Assembly: GCF_044389085.1 (NCBI RefSeq)
Contig: NZ_JBIRXP010000001.1
Span: 1-64,000 of the forward strand
Source of the DNA: Isoptericola sp044389085
GTDB lineage: Bacteria; Actinomycetota; Actinomycetes; Actinomycetales; Cellulomonadaceae
DNA: 64,000 nt
Direction of reading: 5' to 3'
Part shown: positions 46,327 to 54,636 of the stretch, piece by piece
Layout: each line of letters opens with the position of its first letter
Position numbering within the stretch: the first letter of the stretch is position 1
Notes under the pieces: generated by a model
Told to the model about the DNA's origin: nothing
Databases searched by the model: none
The model's input: the letters and a program-made list of their open reading frames with translations, nothing else
Made by a program: the position numbers and the translations under genes

Positions 46327-46876
46327 GCATCGCCGAGACGGCGATCCCGACCACGATCCACACGAGGGCGGTCACGACCGCCGAGGCGGCGTCGCCCGTG
46401 CCCGTGAACGCGAGGGCGGCGAGGATCACGGTGACCAGCGCGACGAGCCAGCCGAAGAACATCCGCGGGCGCGGCACGACGCGCACCAGCAGCTGGAGGA
46501 CGACGGCCGCGAGCAGGGCGAAGAGGGCCCCGGTGAACGCCCACGCCAGGCCGGGGGCGTCCGGCACCAGGCGGGAGGGGCCGAGCAGCCCGACATCGAA
46601 CGCGCTGTCGAACACCACGGACGCGGCGAGCCCCAGGACGGCGCACACGACGACGGTCACGGCCGCGCCGGACCAGTAGCGGCGCCGGTCCAGCGCCAGC
46701 AGGCCACGGGACGTCGGCGCCGGCGCGTCCCAGGCGTCCACCGGTTCCGCCGTCGGCACCACCGACGGGGGCGGTGTGATGCCGCCCGGCGTCATGCCCG
46801 GCGTCATGCCCGGGGTCGTGCCCGGGGTCGACGGCGTCTGGTCGGTCGGGCCGCCTGGTGGCCGCGTGCGGGTCAT
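46277..46876 (-). CDS. Hypothetical four-helix membrane protein with Pro/Met-rich N-terminus
   Basis: A 199-residue protein. The first 60 residues are polar and repetitive (TTPGMTPGMTPGG, coded by short tandem repeats near 46795-46835). Four hydrophobic helices follow: AAVTVVVCAVLGLAASVVF, LAWAFTGALFALLAAVVLQLL, FFGWLVALVTVILAALAF and AVVTALVWIVVGIAVSAML. The ATG at 46876 has AGGAGG 8 nt upstream. No family recognised. Tail-to-tail overlap of 50 bases with the winged-helix gene. Confidence 0.68.
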   Translation of the reverse strand: MTRTRPPGGPTDQTPSTPGTTPGMTPGMTPGGITPPPSVVPTAEPVDAWDAPAPTSRGLLALDRRRYWSGAAVTVVVCAVLGLAASVVFDSAFDVGLLGPSRLVPDAPGLAWAFTGALFALLAAVVLQLLVRVVPRPRMFFGWLVALVTVILAALAFTGTGDAASAVVTALVWIVVGIAVSAMLTGVLGRTLVRPQPPR

Positions 46877-47008
46877 CGGTGATGCCTCCTGACCTCGGTG
46901 ACGGTGCCCAGCCGACCACATCCCGGGCTCGGTCGCACGGGCGGGCGACCGGTGCCACGCCGTGGACGGCCTGTCCGGTCGGCGCGCGGGTGTGGCACCA
47001 TGTGGCCC

Positions 47009-47053
47009 ATGACACGCCTCGCACACCAGCGTCGCTCGCTCATCATTCCGTAG
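47009..47053 (+). CDS. cimA leader peptide
   Basis: A 14-codon frame, MTRLAHQRRSLIIP, ending in TAG just before two hairpins and the citramalate synthase gene. The Leu-Ile-Ile near the end suits sensing of Ile (end product of the citramalate route) or Leu. An in-frame ATG nine bases earlier would give 17 residues, but a CACCAT box ending 7 nt before the ATG at 47009 favours a leaderless start there. It is less rich in regulatory codons than the ilvB leader, hence lower confidence. Confidence 0.62.
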   Translation: MTRLAHQRRSLIIP

Positions 47054-47109
47054 CGCGTCCGGCCACCCGCCGGACGCGCAGACCTTCCGTACCCCGGGGG
47101 GTCTTTTTT
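47053..47109 (+). terminator. cimA attenuator (pause hairpin and terminator)
   Basis: A perfect 11-bp hairpin (47053-47063 with 47069-47079, 5-nt loop) starts at the last base of the leader stop codon. Directly after it, AGACCTTCC (47080-47088) pairs with GGGGGGTCT (47096-47104) including two G-U pairs, and a T run extends to 47109. The second structure is an intrinsic terminator with a true T tract, rare in this genome, placed 41 bases before the cimA start. Confidence 0.75.
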
Positions 47110-47150
47110 GTTGACCAGCACGCTCAGCTTCTTGACCTGGGGAGTCCCGC

Positions 47151-48812
47151 ATGACCGCCACCCCGTTCCACGTGTACGACACCACCCTGCGCGACGGCGC
47201 GCAGCAGGAGGGCATGAACCTCTCCGTGGCGGACAAGCTGGCCATCGCGCCGCTGCTGGACGAGCTGGGCGTCGGGTTCATCGAGGGCGGCTGGCCCGGG
47301 GCGGTGCCGAAGGACACGGAGTTCTTCCGGCGGGCGGCCAAGGAGCTGGAGCTGAGGCACGCCGTGCTCGCGGCCTTCGGGGCCACCCGCAAGGCGGGCA
47401 CGCGCGCGTGGGACGACCCGCAGGTGCGGGCGCTGCTCGACTCCGAGGCCCCGGTCGTGACGCTCGTGGCCAAGTCGGACGTGCGGCACGTGGAGCGGGC
47501 GCTGCGCACCACCCCCGCCGAGGGCCTCGCGATGATCTCCGACACGGTGGCGTTCCTCGTGGGCGAGGGCCGCCGCGTCGTCGTCGACGCCGAGCACTTC
47601 TTCGACGGCCACCGCTTCGACCCGGCGTACTCGCGGGCGGCCGCCGAGGCGGCGTTCGAGGCCGGCGCCGAGGTGGTCACCCTCTGCGACACGAACGGCG
47701 GCATGCTGCCGCACTGGGTCACCGACGTCGTCACCGAGGTGCGCGAGTCGCTGGGTCTGCCGCACGGCCGCGACGCCGTCGCCGGGGACCGGCTGCTCGG
47801 CATGCACGCCCACAACGACTCGGGCTGCGCCGTCGCGAACACGCTCGCCGCCGTGGCGGCCGGGGCGTGGCACGTCCAGGGCACCGTCAACGGCTACGGC
47901 GAGCGCACCGGCAACGTGGACCTGGTGACCGTCGTCGCGAACCTCGAGCTCAAGCACGGCCTGCGCACGCTCGCCGGTGACGGCCTGGAGGACGCGACGC
48001 GCATCGCGCACGCCGTCGCGGAGATCACGAACATCTCCCCGTACGCGCGGCAGCCCTACGTGGGGGCGAGCGCGTTCGCCCACAAGGCGGGCCTGCACGC
48101 GAGCGCGATCAAGGTCGACCCCGACCTGTACCAGCACATCGACCCCACCGCGGTGGGCAACGACATGCGCATGCTCGTGTCCGACATGGCCGGGCGGGCG
48201 TCGATCGAGCTCAAGGGCCGCGAGCTGGGCTACGACCTCAGCGGGCAGGGCGAGCTGCTGACCCGCGTCACGACGAGGGTCAAGGACGCCGAGGCGCAGG
48301 GGTACACGTTCGACGCGGCCGACGCGTCGTTCGAGCTGCTGCTGCGCGAGGAGCTCACCGGCACGCGGCAGACGTACTTCCGGGTGGAGAGCTGGCGGAC
48401 CATCGTCGAGACCGTCGTGGGCGCGTCGGGTCCTGTCCCCGGTCACGACGCCGACGGCCGGGACGCCGACGCCGTCGCCGAGGCGACCGTGAAGCTGCAC
48501 GCGGGCGGCGAGCGCATCGTCGCGACCGGCGAGGGCAACGGCCCGGTGAACGCCCTCGACCAGGCGCTGCGCAGCGCGCTCACCCGCGTCTACCCGCAGA
48601 TGGAGAAGTTCGAGCTCATCGACTTCAAGGTGCGCATCCTCGACGCCCAGCAGGGCACCGACGCCACCACCCGCGTGCTGGTCGAGACCACGGACGGGCA
48701 GCACTCGTGGTCCACCGTCGGTGTGGGGCCGAACGTCATCGAGGCCGCGTGGGAGTCGCTCATCGACGCGTACGTGTACGGCCTGCTGCACGCGGGCGTC
48801 GAGCCGCGCTGA
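47151..48812 (+). CDS. cimA: Citramalate synthase
   Basis: Condenses pyruvate and acetyl-CoA to (R)-citramalate, a threonine-independent entry to isoleucine. 553 residues: DTTLRDGAQQEGMNLSVADK (11-30, catalytic Arg/Asp), FIEGGWPGAVPKDTEFF which marks CimA rather than LeuA, metal-binding LGMHAHNDSGCAVANTLAAV, VQGTVNGYGERTGNVDL, a linker with AFAHKAGLHASAIK, and a C-terminal LeuA-type regulatory domain from about residue 420. GGGGAG precedes the ATG. With leuB, ilvBNC, ilvD and ilvE nearby, most of the citramalate route to isoleucine is local; leuCD is not in the window. Confidence 0.93.
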   Translation: MTATPFHVYDTTLRDGAQQEGMNLSVADKLAIAPLLDELGVGFIEGGWPGAVPKDTEFFRRAAKELELRHAVLAAFGATRKAGTRAWDDPQVRALLDSEAPVVTLVAKSDVRHVERALRTTPAEGLAMISDTVAFLVGEGRRVVVDAEHFFDGHRFDPAYSRAAAEAAFEAGAEVVTLCDTNGGMLPHWVTDVVTEVRESLGLPHGRDAVAGDRLLGMHAHNDSGCAVANTLAAVAAGAWHVQGTVNGYGERTGNVDLVTVVANLELKHGLRTLAGDGLEDATRIAHAVAEITNISPYARQPYVGASAFAHKAGLHASAIKVDPDLYQHIDPTAVGNDMRMLVSDMAGRASIELKGRELGYDLSGQGELLTRVTTRVKDAEAQGYTFDAADASFELLLREELTGTRQTYFRVESWRTIVETVVGASGPVPGHDADGRDADAVAEATVKLHAGGERIVATGEGNGPVNALDQALRSALTRVYPQMEKFELIDFKVRILDAQQGTDATTRVLVETTDGQHSWSTVGVGPNVIEAAWESLIDAYVYGLLHAGVEPR

Positions 48813-48816
48813 CGTC

Positions 48817-48842
48817 CCGGCCGGCGCCACCGCGCCGGCCGG
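48817..48842. terminator. Bidirectional terminator between cimA and murR
   Basis: A perfect 11-bp stem (48817-48827 with 48832-48842) with a 4-nt loop, between the two convergent stop codons. Confidence 0.68.
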
Positions 48843-48854
48843 ACCGTCACACCG

Positions 48855-49742
48855 TCACCGCGCGCCGCGGCTGCCGTTCGTCAGCCGGTGCGGCTGGACG
48901 GCCTCGTACGTCGCCTTGAGGGCGGCGGTGGTCCGGTCGTAGCGGCGCTGCGCCACGCGGACGAAGAGGAAGTCGACGACGGCGAGCTGGGCGATGCGGC
49001 TCGACATGGCGCCCGAGCGGAACTGGGTCTCGCGCGCCGTGGTCGCCAGGACGACGTCGGCGAGCTCCGCGAGGGGCGAGGCGGGGAAGTTCGTGACGGC
49101 CACGGTCGTGGCGCCCGCGTCGCGGGCGAGCGTGAGCGCCTGGCAGGTCTCCATGGTGGTGCCCGTGTGCGAGACGGCGACGGCGACGCAGCCCTCGCCC
49201 AGCAGCGCGGCGGACTGGAGCTGGCCGTGCAGGTCGACCGGGGCGAAGCAGGCGATGCCGATGCGCGTGAGCTTCTGGCCGAGGTCCTGCGCCGTGAGGC
49301 CGCTCGACCCGGCGCCGTAGACGTCCACGCGCGGCGCGGAGGCCACGGCCTCGACGGCACGCTCCAGCGCGTCGAGGTCGAGCATGCGCGCGGTCTCCTC
49401 GATCGTGCGGGCCTCGTGGAAGGCGATCTTGGACACGACGTCCGTGGCGGTGTCGGTCCGGTTGATCTCGCCCTCCGCGATGCCGGAGCGCTCCAGCTCC
49501 ACGGCGCGGCGGCTCGTGGCCTGCGCGAGGTCGATGCGGAACTCGGGGTAGCCGGCATAGCCCACGGCCCGGCAGAAGCGGACGACCGTCGCCTGCGACG
49601 TGCCCGCGCGCGAGGCGAGCTCGGTGATGGTGGCGCCGACGACGCCGGGCGGGTCGTCGAGCACGACCGTGGCGATGCGCGCCTCCGCGGGTCGCAGGGT
49701 GGGCAGGGCCTGACGGAGCCGGACGAGGACGTCACCGTTCAT
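48855..49742 (-). CDS. RpiR/MurR-family regulator
   Basis: A 295-residue regulator with an N-terminal RpiR helix-turn-helix (ARIATVVLDDPPGVVGATI, then ELASRAGTSQATVVRFCRAVG) and a C-terminal SIS sugar-phosphate domain (VDVYGAGSSGLTAQDLGQKLTRIG, VSHTGTTMETCQALTLAR). MurR-type members sense MurNAc-6-phosphate, and the genes for MurNAc-6-P etherase and AnmK nearby support the same ligand here. AAGGAG precedes the ATG at 49742. It overlaps the upstream kinase gene by four bases (ATGA), so both are expressed together. Confidence 0.88.
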   Translation of the reverse strand: MNGDVLVRLRQALPTLRPAEARIATVVLDDPPGVVGATITELASRAGTSQATVVRFCRAVGYAGYPEFRIDLAQATSRRAVELERSGIAEGEINRTDTATDVVSKIAFHEARTIEETARMLDLDALERAVEAVASAPRVDVYGAGSSGLTAQDLGQKLTRIGIACFAPVDLHGQLQSAALLGEGCVAVAVSHTGTTMETCQALTLARDAGATTVAVTNFPASPLAELADVVLATTARETQFRSGAMSSRIAQLAVVDFLFVRVAQRRYDRTTAALKATYEAVQPHRLTNGSRGAR

Positions 49743-50791
49743 GGGCGGATCTCCTTCCCGGCGGGCGCCGGAGACGGGTGGGTGGTGGCCCGGACGGTGA
49801 GCCAGGTGTCGTGGGGCTCCACGAGGTCGCCGTCGTGGGGGTCGGCGAGGGAACGGGCGAGGCGCAGCGCGCCGTCGAGCGGGGTCCCGTCGGCGTCCAC
49901 GAGCCGCACGTCGGGACGCAGGGCGCGCAGCCGCGCCCTGAGCGGGGTGGCCACGGGCTCGCCGATCTGCAGCACGCCGCCCGTGACGGCCGCGAGCGGC
50001 GGGATGCCGGGCCGCAGCGCGGCGGCGAGGCTCTCCGCGAGGTGCGTCCCGGCGTCGTGCAGGATGCCGTGCGCGACGAGGTCGCCCGCGGCCGCGGCGT
50101 CGGCGACGGCGGGGGTGAAGGACGCGAGGACGTGCGCGCGGTCGGGACGCCCGTACAGCGCGGCGGGCCAGCCCTCGACCGGCCCGAACCGCTCGAGCGC
50201 GGCGGCGAGCAGCGTGGGGGAGGCGGGCCCGGGGCGTCCGTCGTGCGTGGCGACGGCGGCCCGCAGGCCGTGCGCGCCGATCCACGAGCCGGAGCCGAGG
50301 TCCCCGAGCAGGTGGCCCCACCCGTCCGCGCGGTGCCAGCGGCGCCGCAGGTCGGTGGCGAGGACGATGGCGCCGGTGCCGACCGCGGCGACGGCGCCGG
50401 CCCGGCCGCCGAGGGCGCCGAGGTGCGCGGCGAGCGCGTCCGCGGCGACGGCGGTGGAGCGCGCGCCGGCGTCGCGCAGCACGGCGTGCAGGGCGCCCGG
50501 GTCGGGGACGAGCGAGGGCAGGCCGGTGACCGACACGGCCGCGGCGGCGACGCGCAGCCCCGGGCGCCGGCGGGCGAGCGCGTCCACGAGCTCGGCGACC
50601 ACGTCGGCCGCGTCGCTGCCGGTGGCGGTGATGCGGACCGGGCGGCCGGTGAGGGAGACCGGGGTGCTGGCGGTGTCGTCGGCGGGGCCGGCGCCGTCGG
50701 GCACCGGCACGGCGAGGAGGCGGGCGCCGCTGCCGCCGACGTCCACGGCGACGACGTGCTCGGGGGCGTGGGGGACGTCGTGGCCGGTCAC
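49739..50791 (-). CDS. BadF/BadG-type ATPase, probable N-acetylglucosamine kinase
   Basis: A 350-residue sugar kinase of the ASKHA fold (BcrA/BadF family, which includes GlcNAc kinases). Phosphate-1 motif AVDVGGSGARLLAV near the N-terminus, adenosine/phosphate-2 motif AAVGTGAIVLA and GHLLGDLGSGSWIGAHGLRAAV. Since NagZ in this cluster releases GlcNAc, phosphorylation of GlcNAc (or MurNAc) is the likely job. GTG start at 50791 comes 7 nt after a CACACT box with no ribosome site. First gene of the minus-strand kinase-regulator operon. Confidence 0.82.
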   Translation of the reverse strand: MTGHDVPHAPEHVVAVDVGGSGARLLAVPVPDGAGPADDTASTPVSLTGRPVRITATGSDAADVVAELVDALARRRPGLRVAAAAVSVTGLPSLVPDPGALHAVLRDAGARSTAVAADALAAHLGALGGRAGAVAAVGTGAIVLATDLRRRWHRADGWGHLLGDLGSGSWIGAHGLRAAVATHDGRPGPASPTLLAAALERFGPVEGWPAALYGRPDRAHVLASFTPAVADAAAAGDLVAHGILHDAGTHLAESLAAALRPGIPPLAAVTGGVLQIGEPVATPLRARLRALRPDVRLVDADGTPLDGALRLARSLADPHDGDLVEPHDTWLTVRATTHPSPAPAGKEIRP

Positions 50792-50811
50792 GGGACCCAG
50801 TGTGGCAGTGA

Positions 50812-50838
50812 TTTTCTCAGGCTGGACACCTCACAAAA
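50812..50838. promoter_or_regulatory. AT-rich inverted repeat upstream of the kinase-murR operon
   Basis: TTTTCTCAGG (50812-50821) and CCTCACAAAA (50829-50838) form an imperfect inverted repeat (8 of 10 pairs) with a 7-nt spacer in a region otherwise over 70% GC. The gene start is at 50791, so the repeat covers the promoter. A related TTCCTTTCAGG occurs at 52151-52161 before the binding-protein gene. It may be the RpiR/MurR operator. Confidence 0.4.
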
Positions 50839-50939
50839 AGAATCTCGCCGGCTTCTCGCCCGCACGGTCGGCGGAGCCGTCGGGCCGGGTGTGACCGACG
50901 CCGCCTCCGCTCCGGCCGCGGCGCGGCTACCGTGGAGAC

Positions 50940-52016
50940 GTGCATGGTGAGTACAAGGTTCCCGGTGGCAAGCTCGTGACGGTCGACCTCGACGTGCGCG
51001 ACGGGTTGCTCGCCGACGTCAGGCTCAGCGGCGACTTCTTCCTGGAGCCCGACGACGCCCTCGAGGTCATCGACTCCGCCCTCGCCGGGCTGCCGCGCGA
51101 GACGTCCACGAGCGAGCTGGCCCGCGCGGTCGACGACGGGCTGCGGATCGCCGAGCAGGACGGCCGGGTGGCCGGCAGCGTGACGATGGTGGGCTTCGAC
51201 GCGTGGGCGGTCGCGGTCGCGGTGCGTCGGGCGCTGGGGCTCGCCACCACGTGGGACGACCACACGTTCGAGGTGCTGCGCCCCGGCCCGCTTCCCCCGG
51301 CGACGCTCGCGGCCCTGGACCAGGTGCTCACCGAGGAGCTCGCGGAGGGGCGGCGCGGCCCCACGCTGCGGTTCTGGGACTGGAACGAGCGCGCCGTCTT
51401 CATCGGGTCCTTCCAGTCGCTGAAGAACGAGGTGGACCCGGACGGCGTGCGCGCGCACGACGTGACGGTGGTGCGCCGGATCTCCGGCGGCGGCGCCATG
51501 TTCATGGAGGCCGGCAACTGCGTGACGTTCTCCCTGGTCGTGCCGGCGTCGCTCGTCGACGGCCTGTCGTTCGAGCAGTCGTACGCGTTCCTCGACTCCT
51601 GGGTGCTGGGCGCGCTGCGCGACGTCGGCGTCGAGGCGTACTTCTCCGGCATGAACGACGTCGCGTCGCCCGCGGGCAAGCTCGCGGGCTCGGCGCAGAA
51701 GCGTCTGGCGGGCGGGGCCGTGCTGCACCACATGACGATGGCGTACGACATCGACAACGCGAAGATGCTCGAGGTGCTGCGCATCGGCCGGGAGAAGCTC
51801 TCCGACAAGGGCACCCGGAGCGCCGACAAGCGGGTGGACCCGCTGCGGTCGCAGACAGGGATGTCGCGCGACGAGATCCTGGACGCCTTCGAGGCGCACT
51901 TCAAGGCCCACCACCGGACCGTGGACTCCGAGCTGCGGCCCGACGAGCTGGCCCGGGCCGAGGAGCTGGTCCGGACGAAGTTCGCCGACCCGGCCTGGAT
52001 CAACCGGGTTCCCTGA
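50940..52016 (+). CDS. Lipoate-protein ligase with N-terminal accessory domain
   Basis: Attaches lipoate to the lipoyl domains of 2-oxoacid dehydrogenases and GcvH. The 358-residue protein is a fusion: residues 1-95 (HGEYKVPGGKLVTVDLDVRDGLLADVRLSGDFFLEP) match the LplB/C-terminal accessory domain, and residues 105-358 match the LplA catalytic domain with RRISGGGAMFMEAGNCVTFSLVVP and the lipoyl-AMP Lys in SPAGKLAGSAQKRLAGGAVLHH. The order is reversed against E. coli LplA. TACCGT (50928-50933) lies 6 nt before the GTG start (leaderless pattern). It has no clear link to the flanking MurNAc genes. Confidence 0.88.
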   Translation: MHGEYKVPGGKLVTVDLDVRDGLLADVRLSGDFFLEPDDALEVIDSALAGLPRETSTSELARAVDDGLRIAEQDGRVAGSVTMVGFDAWAVAVAVRRALGLATTWDDHTFEVLRPGPLPPATLAALDQVLTEELAEGRRGPTLRFWDWNERAVFIGSFQSLKNEVDPDGVRAHDVTVVRRISGGGAMFMEAGNCVTFSLVVPASLVDGLSFEQSYAFLDSWVLGALRDVGVEAYFSGMNDVASPAGKLAGSAQKRLAGGAVLHHMTMAYDIDNAKMLEVLRIGREKLSDKGTRSADKRVDPLRSQTGMSRDEILDAFEAHFKAHHRTVDSELRPDELARAEELVRTKFADPAWINRVP

Positions 52017-52341
52017 GCCCCGCTCACCACCGCCTCCGTACCGACCGCGACGCGCCGACGAGGTCACCGTCGGGTCACGAGTTGGTGCGGGGGCTTTCGT
52101 TATCCGCGTTCGGTCAGTAATCTCCCTCACGAAGCGATGCTCCGGAACTTCCTTTCAGGACCGGGGTGCTGCTCGCACCACAGCGATCACCACGGCGATC
52201 AGCAGCACAGCGAGACGACGACGTCACGCCGGACGACGAGGACGTCGGCAGGACATGACCGCGAGGACGGCGCGCGACCGCGAGAACCGCGGCGCCGCGC
52301 ACCAGGGAGGGCGGCCCGCGGGCCGCCGGGGGAGGACGACG
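52017..52341 (+). promoter_or_regulatory. Control region of the MurNAc transport and recycling operon
   Basis: 325 bases without a supported gene between lplA and the binding-protein gene. It contains GGAACTTCC, a 9-bp palindrome at 52144-52152, overlapping TTCCTTTCAGG which resembles the repeat at 50812-50821. An A/T-richer stretch at 52095-52125 (CGTTATCC, CAGTAATC) may hold the promoter. No intrinsic terminator after lplA was seen. Confidence 0.4.
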
Positions 52342-53661
52342 ATGCGTCGAGACATGTGGACCCGCAGGAACGTGGGGGTCGTGGCCACCGCGGCGTTGGT
52401 GGCGCTCGGCGTCGCCGCGTGCGGCAGCGGCGGCAGCTCCGGCGACGGGGGCGGGGACGGGACGGTCGACGGCGAGGGCAAGACCCTCGACGTCTGGATC
52501 ATGCAGGGCACCAACCCCAGCGCCGACACCTTCTTCGACGAGGTCGGCAAGGCCTTCACGGAGGAGACCGGCGCCGAGCTGAACGTCGAGTTCGTCGAGT
52601 GGGCGGACGCGCACGACCGGTTCGTCACGTCGATCGCGGGCCAGACCACGCCCGACGTCGCGGAGACCGGCACCACCTGGACGCCCGAGTTCGCCGACGC
52701 CGGTGCGCTCGCGCCGCTCGACGACTACGTCGCGGAGGCGGGGCTGGGCGACGACCTGGTGGAGGGCCTCGTCGAGGCGGGCACCTACGACGGCCAGCTG
52801 TACGGCATGCCCTGGTACGCCGGCGTCCGCTCGCTCGTGTACAACACGGAGATCTTCGAGAAGGCCGGGGTCGAGCCGCCCACGACCTGGGCGGAGATCG
52901 AGTCGGCGGCCGCGGCGATCAAGAAGGAGTTCCCGGACAAGACCGCCGTCGCGGTGCCGGGCGACGCCGAGTTCACGGTGTACCCGTGGGTGTGGGGCGC
53001 GGGCGGCGACGTCGCGACGCTCGACGGCGACACGTGGACGTCCGGCCTCGACAGCCCGGAGGCCCAGGAGGGCCTGAGCTTCTGGACCGGGCTGGCGAAG
53101 GACGGCTACTCGTCGGCCGGCGCCACCACGTGGCGCGAGACCGACGTGCTCGACGCGTTCGCCCAGGGCGACGTCGGCATGGCGATCATGGGCTCCTGGA
53201 CGCCGGGCGCCATCGTCGAGGCGAACAAGGACATGGAGGGCAAGTTCGCGGCCGTCCCGATCCCGGGCAAGGACGGCGGGATGTCGCCGTCGGTGCTCGG
53301 CGGCTCGCACCTGTCCGTCTTCGAGACGGCGGAGGACAAGGACCTGGCGTTCGCGTTCGTCGAGCTCATGACCACCGGCGAGTTCGCCACGAAGTGGGGC
53401 GAGCAGGCCGGCTACTTCCCGGGCCAGACGTCGCTGCTCGACGAGACCCTGAAGAGCACCGACCCGCTCGTGGCGCCGTTCGCGCAGCAGTTCGTCGAGG
53501 GCGGCGCTTCGGTGCCCGTCTCGCCGAACTTCGGGGCCGTGCAGGCCAAGCTCACGACGAGCACGATGATGCAGTCGATCCTCTCCGGGAGCGAGGACGT
53601 CCCGACCGCCAGCACGAAGGCGGCCGACGAGATGACGTCGCTGCTCAACGGTGGCAGCTGA
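52342..53661 (+). CDS. Sugar ABC transporter substrate-binding lipoprotein
   Basis: Extracellular solute-binding protein (family 1) of 439 residues. It has a signal peptide and lipobox ending VAAC, with the lipidated Cys27, then a Gly/Ser linker. The mature part has LDVWIMQGTNPSADTFF, FVEWADAHDRFVTSIAGQTTPDVAE and YGMPWYAGVRSLVYNTEIFEKAGVEPPTTW, typical for oligosaccharide-binding proteins. GGAGGA precedes the ATG at 52342. Followed by two permeases and by nagZ, anmK and murQ, so the likely ligand is a peptidoglycan-derived amino sugar such as GlcNAc-MurNAc or MurNAc. Confidence 0.9.
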   Translation: MRRDMWTRRNVGVVATAALVALGVAACGSGGSSGDGGGDGTVDGEGKTLDVWIMQGTNPSADTFFDEVGKAFTEETGAELNVEFVEWADAHDRFVTSIAGQTTPDVAETGTTWTPEFADAGALAPLDDYVAEAGLGDDLVEGLVEAGTYDGQLYGMPWYAGVRSLVYNTEIFEKAGVEPPTTWAEIESAAAAIKKEFPDKTAVAVPGDAEFTVYPWVWGAGGDVATLDGDTWTSGLDSPEAQEGLSFWTGLAKDGYSSAGATTWRETDVLDAFAQGDVGMAIMGSWTPGAIVEANKDMEGKFAAVPIPGKDGGMSPSVLGGSHLSVFETAEDKDLAFAFVELMTTGEFATKWGEQAGYFPGQTSLLDETLKSTDPLVAPFAQQFVEGGASVPVSPNFGAVQAKLTTSTMMQSILSGSEDVPTASTKAADEMTSLLNGGS

Positions 53662-53664
53662 CGG

Positions 53665-54636
53665 ATGACGAGCACCCTCCCCGTCGCGGTCCCCGCCGGG
53701 CCCGGGCAGCAGCCCGGGCCCGGCGGGCGCCGCCCGCTCGGCAAGTCGCTCCTGGCGCGGGTGCGGCCGTGGATGCTGCTGACCCCCGCGCTGCTCGTCC
53801 TGGCGGCGCTGCTCCTGTGGCCGCTGGTCCGGGTCGCGCTCTTCTCGTTGCAGGACTACGGGCTGAAGGAGATCGTCTCCGGCGAGCCGAACTGGATCGG
53901 CCTCGGCAACTACGTCGAGGTGTTCACGTCGTCCCAGCTGTGGACGGTCGTGCTGCCGAACACCGTGGTGTTCGCGGTGCTCTCGGTGGCGTTCACGGTG
54001 ATGTTCGGCACCGCGGTGGCCGTGCTGCTCGCGTCGCTCGGCCGCCTTTGGCGCACGATCGTGTCCAGCGCGATCATGGCGGCCTGGGCGATGCCCGCCG
54101 TCACCGGCACGTACGTGTGGGTGTGGATCTTCGACGCCGACCGCGGCGTGTTCAACCACGTGCTCCAGTCGCTCGGGCTGCAGGACGCGCCCGTCAACTG
54201 GTTCACCGACCGCTGGTCGTTCTACGCCATCGTGCTGCTCAACGTGGTCCACCACGGCTTCCCGTTCGTGGCGATCACCGTGCTCGCGGGCCTGCTCGGG
54301 GTGCCGAAGGAGCTGCTGGAGGCCGCCGAGATCGACGGCGCGGGCGCCTGGCGCCGGTTCTTCTCCGTGATCGTGCCGCAACTCAAGCAGATCTTCGCCG
54401 TCGTGATCATCCTGTCGACCATCTGGGACTTCAAGGTCTTCGCGCAGGTGTACCTCATGCCGGGCGGCGCCGGCAGCAACCGCGAGGTGCTCAACCTCGG
54501 CGTGTGGTCCTACACCGAGTCGTTCGGGCAGAACCGGTACGGCTTCGGCTCCGCGATCGCGGTGCTGCTGACCCTGCTGCTGCTCTGCATCACCGTCGCC
54601 TACGTGCGCACCATCCTGAAGGAGGAGGAGCTGTGA
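53665..54636 (+). CDS. Sugar ABC transporter permease, MalF type
   Basis: A 323-residue permease with six hydrophobic helices and the ATPase-contact (EAA) loop ELLEAAEIDGAGAWRRFFSVIVPQLK. The N-terminal 30 residues are Gly/Pro-rich. It follows the binding protein by three bases and overlaps the next permease by four. No ATP-binding gene is in this operon, so a shared MsiK-like ATPase elsewhere must power it. Confidence 0.93.
   Translation: MTSTLPVAVPAGPGQQPGPGGRRPLGKSLLARVRPWMLLTPALLVLAALLLWPLVRVALFSLQDYGLKEIVSGEPNWIGLGNYVEVFTSSQLWTVVLPNTVVFAVLSVAFTVMFGTAVAVLLASLGRLWRTIVSSAIMAAWAMPAVTGTYVWVWIFDADRGVFNHVLQSLGLQDAPVNWFTDRWSFYAIVLLNVVHHGFPFVAITVLAGLLGVPKELLEAAEIDGAGAWRRFFSVIVPQLKQIFAVVIILSTIWDFKVFAQVYLMPGGAGSNREVLNLGVWSYTESFGQNRYGFGSAIAVLLTLLLLCITVAYVRTILKEEEL

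Noticed and set aside
45151..46876. Possible gene fusion or frameshift at the 50-base convergent overlap of the winged-helix and membrane-protein genes
   Set aside because: Both frames are intact to their own stops and run in opposite directions, so it is a simple tail-to-tail overlap.
52137..54632. Upstream extension of the MalG-type permease frame to over 1,100 residues
   Set aside because: The region before 54633 is out of frame with the binding protein and the first permease, has Arg-rich shadow composition, and a good ribosome site and overlap define the start at 54633.
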